Source: Wuchereria bancrofti
Taxonomy: Eukaryota; Nematoda; Chromadorea; Rhabditida; Onchocercidae
Assembly (NCBI GenBank): GCA_005281725.1
Contig: SSBO01000012.1
Coordinates: forward strand, 2,896,194 to 2,960,193
Direction of reading: 5' to 3'
Length of the DNA: 64,000 bases
Below are positions 45,186 through 57,775 of this stretch, piece by piece. Made by a program: the position numbers and the translations under genes. The notes below the pieces were generated by a model, which did not search any database, had not been told where the DNA came from, and worked only from the letters and a program-made list of their open reading frames with translations. How positions within the stretch are numbered: position 1 is the first letter of the stretch; the number at the start of each line of letters is the position of its first letter.

Positions 45186-47657
45186 TATCGCTTTTGAAAA
45201 TTCGTATCGATTTAATTTACACTATTGGGAAAAATAACATTTAAAATTTCATTTCATATTCCGTTTGTTGACATTAGGTCATAGCTAATTTCCTCTGCTA
45301 TCATTACTCATTTACATGATGGTCCATGTGTTGGTCTGATAAAAGATCACTACTGATTATAGTCTCAAGGATTCATTTTCTTCTTTTTTTAAAGTATGCG
45401 CATTCGCAGCTTTGTTTTTTAATACAGATTTTTAGTCTTTTCTTTAAAAGTGATGTTATTTCTGTTCGACCATTTCTGTTGTACAGATGGTTTGAATTTG
45501 TTGTTGAATCTCTTGTTAAGTAAGCTTTGTAAGCATTAGTGTAGGCTGTAACTATTTTTCCTGCTAGATATATTATTATTTGGCTAGACTTGTTTCTGCT
45601 ATTCAAATCAGAATTGAAAATAGTTATAGTGCCTTCAAAATAGATATGTTGCTCATCTTTTGTTTCATTCATCTTATTGTGAGGAACAATCTTTTTTCAT
45701 ACTGAATTATTTTCAAGTAATTTATTATTGATCCTTTCGATGTTTTCGTTTTTTTTTTACATTTTTTTTCGGGGAAATTTCATTCTCCACGTAAACTCTC
45801 CACGTGTTTTGTTATCTTTTTTCTCATTTCATAGTTAATACTTTAAAATTTTTAAAGCAGTAATTTACCGTACAGGACTCAAGATTCGATTCTTATTTTG
45901 TTAATCATTGTAATTAAATTAACATTTTCCTTCACCAACCTTTTCTTAATAGTATATATGCAATCATTGTTATATAACTGCTTGGTTTAACAATTTGTTT
46001 GGATATGGAGGAATCAGATTATGATGACTTTCTGTACTACTAATACCTTGCTGCTAGTTTCTTGTTAAAATCTGAGAGGTGTGTCATTAACAGTCAATAT
46101 TTTGGGGAAATATGCAGTAACCTCATTGTTGCCTTTCAGAATTGTTTGTTCCTTTTATATGTGAAATATTGGAACCTGAGCATTACGAATAGATTATTTG
46201 ATGATTCGAATTTTTTTCTGTTTTTGCCTTACCTGTTAAATTAATAATTCACTTAATTGTACCAGTATAACTTGCTTTCTAATTTCACTTTGACCAATTT
46301 TGCATCTATCATTCTGCAAACATTCTTAATTTTAATATTTTGATACATAGTTGTGTAAATTTATATTTTTGGTGTTTTGGGAATTGATGTTAATTCCTAA
46401 TTGTAAGCTGTACAACACTTATTTTCCATGTAATTATCTACAAAAATGAACTGTTTTTCGGGCCATTTGTTTGTTTTTCTGTTTCACAGGTCTTTTGAAT
46501 GTTTATCTTGATGTGTAGCTAGTCTTTGGGTTGTTCTATCATTTTTCCAGAATTATATTGTAATTCACTTGGTCAGGCGCACATACATACCTGGACATCT
46601 TTTTGTTATTTCTCATTTTAATAGTAATTTCACTCATTTCATTATTCTGTTCAGTAATAAAAAAGATGGACTGAAATAATTGACAGTATCCGTTACTCTG
46701 CAGTGGTGGTTTGTGCACTTCCAAGTACCGTATTTGGATAATATGTGATAGTTTTGGGCAAGCTTTTATTCCAAAGAATACTTGACATGAAGTGTGTCAG
46801 CACGCATGCAAATGCCGCTGTACTGCGAGAAAATCCGTGCAGTTAGGGGAACCCTGAATATTTAAGAGTTACCGGAAAAATCGTGATGAAATAAAAGCAA
46901 AAGACTTTTCATAACTTGAAAAAATGGCAAGACGAAATGCCTAACGAAGTGCTACTCGCTACGGTGATGCATTAATTGAAGTAAGACAAATGTGACAATT
47001 ATGGAATGAGTGGTGGAGTGACGTTGATGAATGTTATCGAAGTTAGGCTCACTGAAACGGAGACATGTGGTGATAGTGTATAGTTTCTCTTAGGTTGACT
47101 TAGTAGTGGTATGCTGAAGTGTTGCACGGACTTGTTGTTGTGATGGATTATTCTGGAAGTTTTCGGACCACTGTTTCGTCATTAATTAGAAAAAATCAAC
47201 TTACAATTCAATTCGACGGAGGTTTTTATTTCCAGTTGGCAGTAATTAGGAGTTCACATTCATTTTGCATTCCATATAATACAATTTATGGGTATAAGGA
47301 AACTGCCGCTTGATAACTATAAAGGCGATATTTTGTAAGTCGAATGATCCGTCCATCATTTGTTAGAAACTATCTAAATTATTTAAATTGCAGTTTCCAC
47401 ATCGGTAATTTCGCGTGTCTAATTTCGATTCTTGCTGCTTTATTAGCTTACTACTGATTTTGCACTTATGCGTAAATTATTTCATAGTTGATTGGTTCAT
47501 TTCAGTATGTTTGTAAAAAAGCGCGGGATGTGTCTGTAATATTAAAAGCTTGTGGTGGCATTATATTTTCATACTTTTTTCCATCTTAATATGGATGCTA
47601 ATATTCATTTTGTATTCAGTTCCACTTTCGCTATTTAACAGGAAAATTCGGAGCGCG
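45186..47657. other. Intergenic, pantothenate kinase to acyltransferase
   Basis: About 2.5 kb, T-rich, with many short open frames of intron-like composition. No coding exon was recognised. It probably contains the promoter and leader acceptor of the acyltransferase gene; an acceptor ending at 47641 lies 17 nt before the ATG. Confidence 0.5.
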
Positions 47658-50600
47658 ATGATAGATTTCACAGCAGAATATTTATTTGTTTTCTTTTGTG
47701 CTGTATTCCTTCCCACTGTTTTATTAATCGTCCTAATGGTTGTAACTCTTTCTTTATTTGGTCAATCTGTTGGTTTTAACCATTACTATGTGAGCTGTTT
47801 GCTCAAGATTTTTGAGGTAATATTTTTATTCTAACGGGATAAAAAATGCTTCATATTTGAACAGAAAGAATCATACTGTTTATGCTCTGATACTCACCCA
47901 TTAAAAAGAAATAGTTTACAGTGGAGCGCTCGACAAATACATTTATCAGCTAAGGAGAAAAGTCAGAGCTCACTAACTTTGTGCATGGAAGAAGATGACA
48001 GTGGCGATATGGACAATTCAGATCTGGAGCTAGAACATTTGACCGCTTCCGATGATGACTTTGTTGGTGAGAAAATAATAAAAGGTTGCAAAAGAAGGCA
48101 TTCTGGACCAAGTGAGTCGATTTTTTTGCTGAAGGTTTTCTTTAAGACTCGTTACTGTCACAACTTTAGAGATAAAGTTAGAGATATTTTGTTTAGGGAT
48201 AATATTTCGAGAGACATCGGTGCATTTTGATGATGAAAGTGGACAACAAGTTACGAATATTCGGGGTTGGGCTGTTGTACGCGACAGTATGCATCTTGTC
48301 AAGGTCTTTTTAAACCAAGTATCACAGCAGATAGAAAGTATCATAGGAATGAGCAATTAGGTATTATTTTAGTTAAAAGAAGTCTGCAATTCGTGCTTTT
48401 ATGGCAAACAATTCTTTTCCTAAAACCGATTGTACGGAAAATTAGTTCACTATTCTATAGAAGTGTTTGTTTTTACTTATGAACTCGTTTGTTATAAAGA
48501 TATCTTCCCTTTATATTCCTATCATGATTTTTTTCTGTAAACTTAAAAATAATTTCAGGCAGGCATCGAGGCGGTTATCCAGGATGATGTAACCAGTCGG
48601 TTTGAAGCTGAACAGCTTGTCTCATGGAACATGCTTACACGAACTAGTTTATCTTTCAATCAGTTTATCAAGTACATTTTGGAACTTTCGTCAATCTTAT
48701 TTGGTCTAACTGAAATTAACATATTCTTATCACATTTTTTGCAGTTGGAAGTTGTCGGTTATTTGGGCGCTAGGTTTTTTGTTTCGATATACAGTTTTAC
48801 TTCCGATGCGTTTGGTTCTGTTACTCACTGGTGTTAGCTTCATGGTTGTTAGTACAGCCGTGATTGGCTTATTGCCAGAGGGATCCCAGAAACGATGGTT
48901 CAATGAGCGCTGTATGTTATGTGGTCATCAGATATTATCCAGTTGTGTGTCTGCCGTCATCACGTTCAATAATCGTGAAAATCGGGCTCGAAATGGAGGT
49001 AAATATTCTTACGTTAATTAGATTATTATCTATATAATTTTCTATTTGTGATTGCCAAGATTTTTTAAGGAATCTGTGTTGCAAACCATACATCACCGAT
49101 AGATGTAATGATACTTAGTACGGACTGTGCATATGATTTAGTTGGACAACGTCATAGTGGTTGTCTTGGAATTTTGCAGCGCGCCCTTAGTAGAGCAAGT
49201 TCCCATATATGGTTTGAACGAGGTGAAGCTCGAGATCGTTCGTTTGTTGCAGAAAAGTAAACTATTTAAAGATTTTTCATGATCTTTTTGGGCTAAACCA
49301 ATACATTACGTGTAAAATAAGTTCATGAACAGATTATGATCACAAAAAAATATTCGTAACAGTTTGAGAAGAAAATTTTAGGACTTTTGTTTAGTGGCTA
49401 ATCTTATTCGCGCTGCTGAACACTTTTTAATTCTAGATTGAGAGAACATGTCGACAATAAGAATTTACTTCCAATTTTGATTTTTCCTGAAGGCACATGC
49501 ATCAATAATACGTCAGTGATGATGTTCAAGAAAGGATCATTTGAGGTGTGCTATATATATTGCGTGTTTTGCCGCTAATTAATGCATTTCTCAAACAGCT
49601 TTATATTAACAGGTTAACAGTTAAGGTTGGGACAACAATCTATCCAATTGCAATGAAATACGATTCTCGTTTTGGTGATCCATTTTGGAATAGCAGCCAA
49701 CATGGATGGTTTGAAAATTGCTTTCGCATGTTTACTTCGTGGGCTATTATATGTGATGTTTGGTATCTGGAACCTATGAAGAAATTTGTAAGTATTTTCT
49801 CTATCATGTAACCAAAAAGATAAAATGACCTATACTGGTAAATTTTTTTTAATCCTACATATAAAGCAAATCATATTAATCTTACGAAGAAATAAGATAC
49901 AAAACAGGAAAAGTTTTTCTGTCTCAGGAATATATTTCGGCGAGTTAACAAATTTTTATATATTAAAAATTCATCAGCTTAAAATCGCTTGATGGTAACA
50001 CGTTGTAGAAAGAGATTTTTTTTTATTTATAGTTATAACATAGTTAATGTTTAAGGAATATGATGAATTTTTGTTCTCAGTCGTCAAAACTTTTTTAGCC
50101 CAATGAAAATGCTATTGATTTCGCTAATCGCGTGAAAAAGGAAATAGCTATGCGTGGTGGCCTCGTTGATCTTCAGTGGGATGGGGAGCTAAAACGAAGT
50201 CGTGTGCCAACCAAATTAATTTTGCATCAGCAAAAAAAGTTTGTTTGGCTTATTGTAATTTTATGACCTTCGTATTTCTTATAATTCATATTTAAAGTCC
50301 GAAATTTGAACGTGTGTTTTCTAGATACTTCCGCCGTCTCGCGCGATATTTTTCAGATGATATGAAGAAGTGTATCTCCATTCCGAAAATGAGAACAGTT
50401 GGATGTGAGCTTTGGGTTTTAATTGCTTTTCAAGTGTTTCAAACGAGCTTTAGTCAAAATTTTCATTAATATTTTTACCCTTTTATTAAACTTGTTGTTC
50501 TATTTTTAGCAGATGTTTCTACAACTGATGATCTGGCAAACGAAAAATCCGAATCTCATGTTGATACTGAGTTTACCGACGATTTGAAATTCAGAGACAT

Positions 50601-51057
50601 TTCGTCCAGTAGGTAATCAGTTTCTTTTATTTTACTCGAGAAGCAATACAAGTGAATAATAGTTCTTTCAGCTTTCTTTTATCCACATAAATGCCATAGT
50701 TCTGTATGTGGTTTCCAGTAAGAAAGGATTATTTAAAATGCGTTGCTGATTTGTGAGGAGTTTGGTTTGCCGATATTAGCTTTACTCAACATGAATATTG
50801 TTCAACGTAAACTTCTATGTCTCTTTCTGTATTTTTTAGTTGTGAGTTGGCAGCTGGTGCATGATATCAAGCTGAGAGTCAAGAAACTTGTTCACTTTAT
50901 ATAAGGTTAATGAGCTTCTTGCAGTGACTTGTCAAAAATGAGAGTGGAACCGAAAGGTTCAGAATTCGATCACAACAGTGAATCGAGTTTTCGCTACAAT
51001 ATGCCAATCAATCAGTCACAAGTTATGGATACTTCATCTCCTCTCAAAGCCTTGTAA
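47658..51057 (+). CDS. Glycerol-3-phosphate acyltransferase, GPAT3/GPAT4 type
   Basis: An ER-membrane enzyme that acylates glycerol-3-phosphate to start glycerolipid synthesis (C. elegans acl-4/acl-5 group). Twelve exons: 47658-47816, 47865-48111, 48197-48303, 48559-48671, 48745-48998, 49070-49256, 49437-49545, 49626-49787, 50099-50238, 50325-50404, 50510-50612 and 50925-51057; 1794 nt, 597 aa, phases consistent. An N-terminal membrane segment (about 1-40) ends VSCLLKIF as in GPAT4. A worm-specific charged insert follows (about 54-150), then two hydrophobic segments (about 212-255). The catalytic NHTSPIDV (His300, Asp305) and FPEGTCINN (Glu374) motifs are intact, followed by GDPFWNSSQHGW and GGLVDLQWDGELKR. 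A C-terminal extension of about 110 residues beyond the family end is Ser/Asp-rich with no recognised domain. The ATG was chosen because an acceptor lies just upstream and length matches GPAT4. AATAAA is at 51177-51182. Confidence 0.92.
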
Positions 51058-52949
51058 ATTTGTCGCTGTTTTATTCAGTCGAAGTGAAAAACGGTGTTGA
51101 AATTATCATAACTACTTATTGAACCGTTGATATTACGAAATTGGGAGTTTTTGCTTTTATACATTATGGGCCCTGAAATAAATTCGATTTAAGTGCGATT
51201 GAATGTGTTTTTCGAATATCATTTCAGGATTTTTTTCGTTATATTACACTTAAAATGTTTATCCGTTCATTGTTATTTAGTTTCGGTGGATATTTACGAT
51301 ATAATAGCTTTAGAATTTCACGTGTTCTTTTAGTATTAGCACAATTTACTTTAAGTAAGGTCCATCTCATTTTGTTTCAAGAGTGTAATATTATTAACAG
51401 TAAGAAAAGGAATTTTTTTTTCCAGAATCTGTAGGCCTATTCGTCATCTTTACATTGAAGATACAGCTTTATGTTTTTGAAGGCAAAAACATCACGTCTA
51501 GTAAAGCTATGGTAGAACGTCACATTTCCTTTTTTTCATTAGATATTGCGTCCATATTGGAATTTAACTAATTGACTTGTAATATTATATCACCATCACC
51601 AGATTGAAATGACGCCTCGTGTAACGTATATTTCTGCTTTTAATTGTTAATCCAGTGTAATATCCAACTTCTTCCATATTCTTGCGCTGTATCAGCAACA
51701 TAATTCAGTTTGGTGAGGTCATTTTCTTCCAGAACCCATAACTCCAATGTTTTCTTTTCCAGGATGTATGCGTCCACAAAAAAGTAACGGTGTATTCATT
51801 TTTCAGATGTTTTGTTATATGTTTACTTTAAAATGAAATAAAACTAGTCAGTTTGGTGCCGTTTGTTGGCTCCCACTGGTCTGTTTTCGGATCCGCCCAT
51901 ACCACATTTCTGTACACTTGTTAGGCTAGTCTCGGCAAATGAGGTGTTCGTAGCAGTAAGTAGTTGTCGGGTTTGCTGGTTTCATAGTGACCACCTGACG
52001 GGTGGTGCAAACTTATTTATTCAGCGCGAACTGGTTTCATCCATATTAGCTGTTTACGATAATGGGATGAGCTAATTGTGTACGGAATGAAGTGATGCTG
52101 TTGTCTTTGTATTTTATATTGTGCGTTTCTCGCTGAGCGTACTGTTGGATCTTGAATGGATCTATTATGAATTGTACAATACGTATGGTTAGTGTGCAGA
52201 AAACTTGGATGACCACTTGATTCTTTTTTAATGGGACTTAGAACTGCTTGTGCTATAGTTCCTGCTGTAGTCATTGGCAATTGTTAACAGAATGTATCTT
52301 AAGGAGAGTATATGCTCAGCTACTGGAGACGAACACAATCTAGTATGCAAAATACTTTGTCTTTTGAATGAGATAATAAAAGCAAAGCAATTAAGGAGTT
52401 TGAAAATTTTGATTTGGCTGCAGTTGACTTCAGCATATGATGATTTCTAAGATGTGTTCTGTCCTAAAATTAAAGCTAGTTTAACACTTGTTTGATAAAC
52501 GAAAATCACTCACTGATTATGACATTCGACAATTATTCTAGTAGGTTTTAATGACATTTTCAGGACAAGTTCAGAAGAAAATAGCACATATTGAGGATTA
52601 AAAAATGTATTCTTGAAATGAGAAAGAAGAACTACATTCTGTAACGATAGAAAGCGAGGTAATGCTGAAGTGGGTAGCGTAAATTTCAAGGCGAATTTGA
52701 ATTTTGGCTAATTAGTTTAACATTTTATCGTCGAAATAGTGGTGATTAAAAAAACATCTGGTCAAATTTGACGTGAATGGTTTAAAGCAGTGGTGCGAAT
52801 AAAAAATATCTGGAATAGATGGCTTGGTAGACAGGTTTGCGATGTATTGTTCGTCATTTTGCATTCCCATTTTGTCCTCATTTATATTTGTTATAACGTC
52901 AATTAAAAATTTTTACAACTTTGTATGTATTTCAGATGGTTTGATAAAA
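51058..52949. other. Intergenic, acyltransferase to RAF
   Basis: About 1.9 kb. The segment 51840-52290 is richer in GC and has open frames on both strands: minus 52274-52017 reads MTTAGTIAQAVLSPIKKESS and plus 51863-52075 is also open. Neither has recognised motifs or supporting splice sites. An acceptor ending at 52935 precedes the RAF ATG. Confidence 0.45.
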
Positions 52950-55900
52950 ATGTCTTTGGTAGGCGACGTTGCGGAAGGGTGCTCGGGATATCAAATTTCG
53001 CAGTCTTTGTCGCCGCTTGTTAGTCCATCATCACCTGTAAGCATTGTTTTACGTCGAGTGTTTTATTGTTTGCTCTTGGTTGTGCCAAATTCAGTTTCTC
53101 TACATTTATTTATAAAAGAAGCGGATTCCATAAATCCGCGTTTTGATGTTAAATAACTTGCATGTTGTCATTTGCAGGATGTTTACAATAGCCGAGGTGG
53201 TGGCAGCCCTTCACCATGTACTTCTCCTAAACGGCTAAGCGACTCTCTAATTCTTCTTCATCTTCCTTTCAACCAGCACTCAAAAGTTTGTATTCTGTTT
53301 CACTGCGAATGGAACATTTTTAACTTTCCTGATGGACATGGATACTCATCCGAAGTGTTATTTTGCAGGTGGAAGTGAAACCTGGGATTCTTGCACGAGA
53401 TGCTATTGCTAAAATTTTGGAGAAACGAGCAATATTACCTCAGATGTGCAGAGTGTGTGTTGGCGGTGACCCTTCTAGTCCACGTATCGACCTTAGCATG
53501 GATTTAGAAACATTATCCAATGTAAAATAGACTATGAATAATATTTCATTATATTTTCTGAAGTTCCAGCCTTCAATGTATTCATTTTCAATTTATTTTA
53601 TTAATTCTCCAAATGTATAGTATTGTAGGCTCTCTTTCTGTGTATTTTCGATACATATTTTAGACTTTGGAAAAGAAGGAGCTTTGGGTACACAGTGCAT
53701 ATCTCTCTATATTGGTATCTATCAAACACAGTTTTGTGCGGAAAACTTTTTTATCAGTAGCATTCTGTGACGTTTGTCACAAACAGATATGGCTGCAAGT
53801 CGGTTTTTCTAAATGATCCAATCATTTTTGTTGTATCAATTTCAGTAGAACTGAGTTCGAATTCCGGTTTTCTCGGGTTGCGGTTATTCAAACTTAACAC
53901 TAGACTAAATTTTAATTTTTTAAGATGTTTTATCTTCATTATTTGCGTCATTAGCAGTTGTACAATGAAGATGATATAATTTGAGATGCGAAGTGTTTCT
54001 TCGCTTTCAGTGTGCTAAGGTGTACCTACGGGAAAGCTTCTTTGTGTACTCCAACTTATGAGCTAAGTACTCAGTTAAATCATCGCTGGGAAATGAAATC
54101 CTTAAAAATTAAAATCACCTTTTTTCTCATTCACAATGTGAGAGAAGCAAAGCTTATGTCTACTCGTAGTCATACAAAAAGGATATTTTTTACGAAAAGA
54201 TTTTAAACTGTGAAATCTTGTAGCTGTATTCGAAACATAGTATTTATCCAGATTATTTCCAACAGCAGTAACGTTTAGGGATATCGATGTGAGTTGTGCC
54301 AGTTCACGTTCCACCAGAAATGTGGTTCTAAAGTCCCAAATTATTGTGATCGTATGCAGCAAATTTCGCATGATGTTCGAATGGCAAATAAATTACGAGA
54401 TATATGTGATCAGTATGAAGGTCCGAACGCAGCACTTGTTGCCGAAATTATCCAACACTTCCAAAGTCCTACCGCAGGTTTGCTTTACTTTTCTGTTTAT
54501 TTTTTGCTGTTTCTATTTCTAAAGTAATTCGTTTGTTATGTTTTATCACATTTACTTATGCCTTCAGTGCTTATCAAGTATTCATTTAAAAGTGCATTTG
54601 ATAATGGCTATAAATCTCAAACCATAAATATCTCAATGTGAGAAATATTCTTCCTTTCAAAATAATGGAAACGCAGAATCACACAGAGTCTTGATATAAT
54701 TCTGCATTCTACTTTGTATTGCTTTTTAGTTTACAGTGATAGTAGTTTGCAGATCCTCTGCCCAACCGTGTGGGTATTTCACGCCAGCAAGCCGTTCGTT
54801 TACCAGGTCGACCCGAAATTGCAGTTGGAATAAATGAATCATCCCGGGATCGTTCGTCATCAGCTCCCAATATTTATGAAATAACAAAAAATGAAGCACT
54901 ACGTGAAACGGTTTACCTCAGAATTGTGAAATATTTATTGTTTCGCTTAGAGTAAGAACTTCAAGAACATGCTTTCTAGTACACTTTATTTTCAGAAAGT
55001 GTTAGACGCATTGAACAGCAATGTCCATGTGTTTGTTCAACCATCAGGTATTTCCGCACATCTAATAATTTCTGGTCATAGATTGGTTTATTAAAATGGG
55101 TGTAACGTCTTTGAAATGATCTGGTGTGCTCTTTTGCTTAGTAATATTAGGAAACAATTCATTCTACTATTACGCCAAACTGATTTTATTTAATTTGCTA
55201 CCTGTTTATATAGGAGCAGCAAGAACAGCAAAACCGATAAATTTTTCCGGTCTTCGAGACTGGCAATTGGCTAGTAATCGAAGGCCAAATCGTTTGCATC
55301 CATCAACTATAGCCGGAATGGTATCACCATGTTTCACCACTTCACCTTCCTCTACGAGTTCTTCGCCTCCACCTCCTTATTCTGGAGCCACATATGATCC
55401 TAATTCAGGATTACCCCCTACACCACCACAATCCGCACCTCCTCAGAAGACATTTGGTTTTCGTTTTCGCAGCAAAAGTATGGCTTCTGTAATTTATTTG
55501 ACTCTATTATATTCAACCAACTCTAGTTAGACACAGTTTAACGTTTTATCTAGCAATTCTATTTTGCTGTTTTATTTTCATTACTCATAATTCGATATCA
55601 TTTGCTCAATTTTCGCTGTTTTATTTCAGGTCCAAACGACAAAATTCCGATTAAAGGACCAGGCAGTCGGTCGTCTGTCTCTTCAGATCGGCTAGGTGAA
55701 CCTCATGAAGTAAGCTAAACAATTTTTCCAACTGTCTAATGGTTAACTAATTAAAAATTGTGTTTTACAAGTTGCCGATTCAGGGTGATTACAAGGAAAA
55801 ATTAAAGCAGCGAATTTTGATGGAAGGTTGGGAAATCGATCGAGCCCTGGTAACATATTACAAAAAAATTGGTAGTGGTTCCTTTGGTACTGTGTATTTG

Positions 55901-57775
55901 GGCAGTTATTTTGGTAAGTTTATTAACTGAAGTAGTTTTATCATTTTTGATTTGATTTCTTCAGTTTCACTGTTTTTAATAATGGCTCTTTTGCTAAATG
56001 CCGTAATCAACACTACGGGTTGAAATGAAAAGCGTAGCATCATGAACTTGAAATAATTTCCAAATGTAGTTGACATATGCTGTCTATATGTATACGTTAA
56101 ATCTTTAGGGAAAGTGGCAATTAAAAAATTAAATGTGGGTGAACCAAGTCCTGCTCAGCTTCAAGCCTTCAAAAATGAAGTTGGTGTATTGAAGAAAACT
56201 AGACATGCAAATGTTTTGCTTTTCATGGGTTGGTTGCGTGAACCAGATCTTGCAATTGTCACTCAGGTAATGAATGGACCCCAAGTTTCATCTTCTCTAT
56301 TCCTTTTTTTCTTCTTGCTTTTCATTAGCAGTGGCAGTTTCAGTGGTGTGAAGGATCTTCTTTATATAGACAAATACACGTGAATGAACCTCGAGTAGAC
56401 TTCGAAATATCGTCAGTTATTGATATTTGCAAGCAAATCGCTCAAGGAATGAATTATTTACACTCTCGTCATATCATTCATAGGTTTTCATCAATTTCTT
56501 ATTTTTCTTGTGTGTCTTGACTGATAATTGCTGTATAATTTTCACACTTCGTAAAAGTCTTTAGTTATATTTATTTTGATCAAGTTCGCGGGGCTTTGGA
56601 CGATGCTTTCGGTTGCAGGAAGTGAACTTACAATTAGTTCAAGAGTTATCTCCAACCACTGTTTAAAATTTCCTCTTCTCAAATACGTGGAATATTTGAG
56701 TTGGTTACTAAAGCATATCATTTTTTAAGCCATGTCGGTTTCTGTAATGGTTACTTCGGTCTTTCGACTTTTCCAGTATCTCATATCGAAAAAACATTCG
56801 TTTAAAATCGCTTTTAAAGTGTTTTAAATGTTTCTGTAGCTCGCTAATACACCAGTAAATCTGAGGACATCGTTGTTTTTGAACCGTCATGATTTTTCTT
56901 TTAATTTAAGAGATCTTAAAACGAACAACATTTTCTTAACTGATGATGGCACAGTTAAAATTGGCGATTTTGGTTTGGCCACTGTCAAGACACGATGGAG
57001 TGGTGGACAACAAAATCAGCAGCCAACTGGAAGTATCCTTTGGATGGTATAATTTATCGTTTAATTTTATTGTTTTACTTGTAAAATAGTATGAATGTTC
57101 ATTTGCCTATACGATGTTCAAAGTAATAATGCAATTAAACGTGAAAGGGTTTAGGCTCCGGAAGTGATAAGAATGCAGGATGCAAACCCATACACAACTC
57201 TTTCTGATGTATACTCATTTGGCATTTGTTTATTCGAATTGCTGTCAGGAGTTTTACCGTATTCACATATCAACAGCAGAGATCAGGTGTGCTTCTTTGA
57301 ACACTTCAGTGTCTGTTGTTGTCATGGTTTGAGACTTGTTTACATTTCCAAAAATCCAGATTTTGTTCATGGTTGGACGCGGTTATTTGAAGCCAGATTT
57401 AACTAAAGTACGGCGCGACACACCTAAGGGCTTGTTAACATCGCTTGAGAAATGTATTAAGTTTTGTCGAGACGAGCGTCCGGAATTTGAACAGGTTGAT
57501 TTTTATTTAATTTTACAGTTAAGTTGTAATCATATGGGAATTCTTGTAAAAGATTTAATTTTCAGATTTAATTTTTCCAGGTTCTCATTTATCTTGAGCG
57601 AGCCTCAGCTGGTCTTCCACGACTAAAGCGTTCTGTGTCAGAACCACAAATATATAGAAGTTATTATGATCAACAAGATTTTTTGTTACCAGTTCAGACA
57701 CCGAATTCTCCGAAAACAAATACAGTTGCAAATTTTTCGCTTTTTACTACATATAGCTGGACCGATCAGTTGTAA
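52950..57775 (+). CDS. lin-45: RAF serine/threonine kinase, LIN-45 orthologue
   Basis: MAP3K that binds Ras-GTP and phosphorylates MEK. Sixteen exons: 52950-53036, 53178-53285, 53369-53521, 53664-53798, 54279-54477, 54753-54910, 54996-55047, 55214-55477, 55630-55709, 55784-55913, 56109-56266, 56344-56483, 56911-57046, 57155-57286, 57360-57494 and 57581-57775; 2262 nt, 753 aa, phases consistent. Ras-binding domain about 53-130 ([19 protein letters not shown]); C1 zinc finger from His138 ([32 protein letters not shown]). Two 14-3-3 sites: RSSSAPN with Ser264, and KRSVSEPQ with Ser709 at the C terminus. A Ser/Pro-rich hinge ends [12 protein letters not shown]. Kinase: GSGSFG (442-447), VAIKKL (Lys461), HRDLKTNN (Asp556), DFG (574), activation loop KTRWSGG to TGSILWMAPE. 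Exon 6 may extend to 54928. The ATG follows an acceptor ending at 52935, so trans-splicing is likely. Ortholog of C. elegans LIN-45. Confidence 0.95.
53799..54278 (+). other. RAF intron within the C1 domain
   Basis: A 480-nt intron splitting the C1 zinc finger between KQIWLQ and GYRCELC. Short open frames inside it are non-coding. Confidence 0.7.
56484..56910 (+). other. RAF intron at the HRD motif
   Basis: A 427-nt intron splitting the Arg codon of HRDLK. No exon was seen inside it. Confidence 0.75.

Noticed and set aside
45880..45900. tRNA-like TTCGATTC (B-box-like) sequence
   Set aside because: No A box, no acceptor stem and no anticodon arm could be placed around it.
47550..47657. Upstream extension of the acyltransferase frame (WWHYIFILFSILIW...)
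   Set aside because: The frame is open, but an acceptor lies directly before ATG 47658 and the shorter start matches the GPAT4 N terminus; the extension is probably an outron.
53840..53870. GTTCGAATTCC resembling a tRNA B box
   Set aside because: It lies within a RAF intron and has no matching A box or stems.
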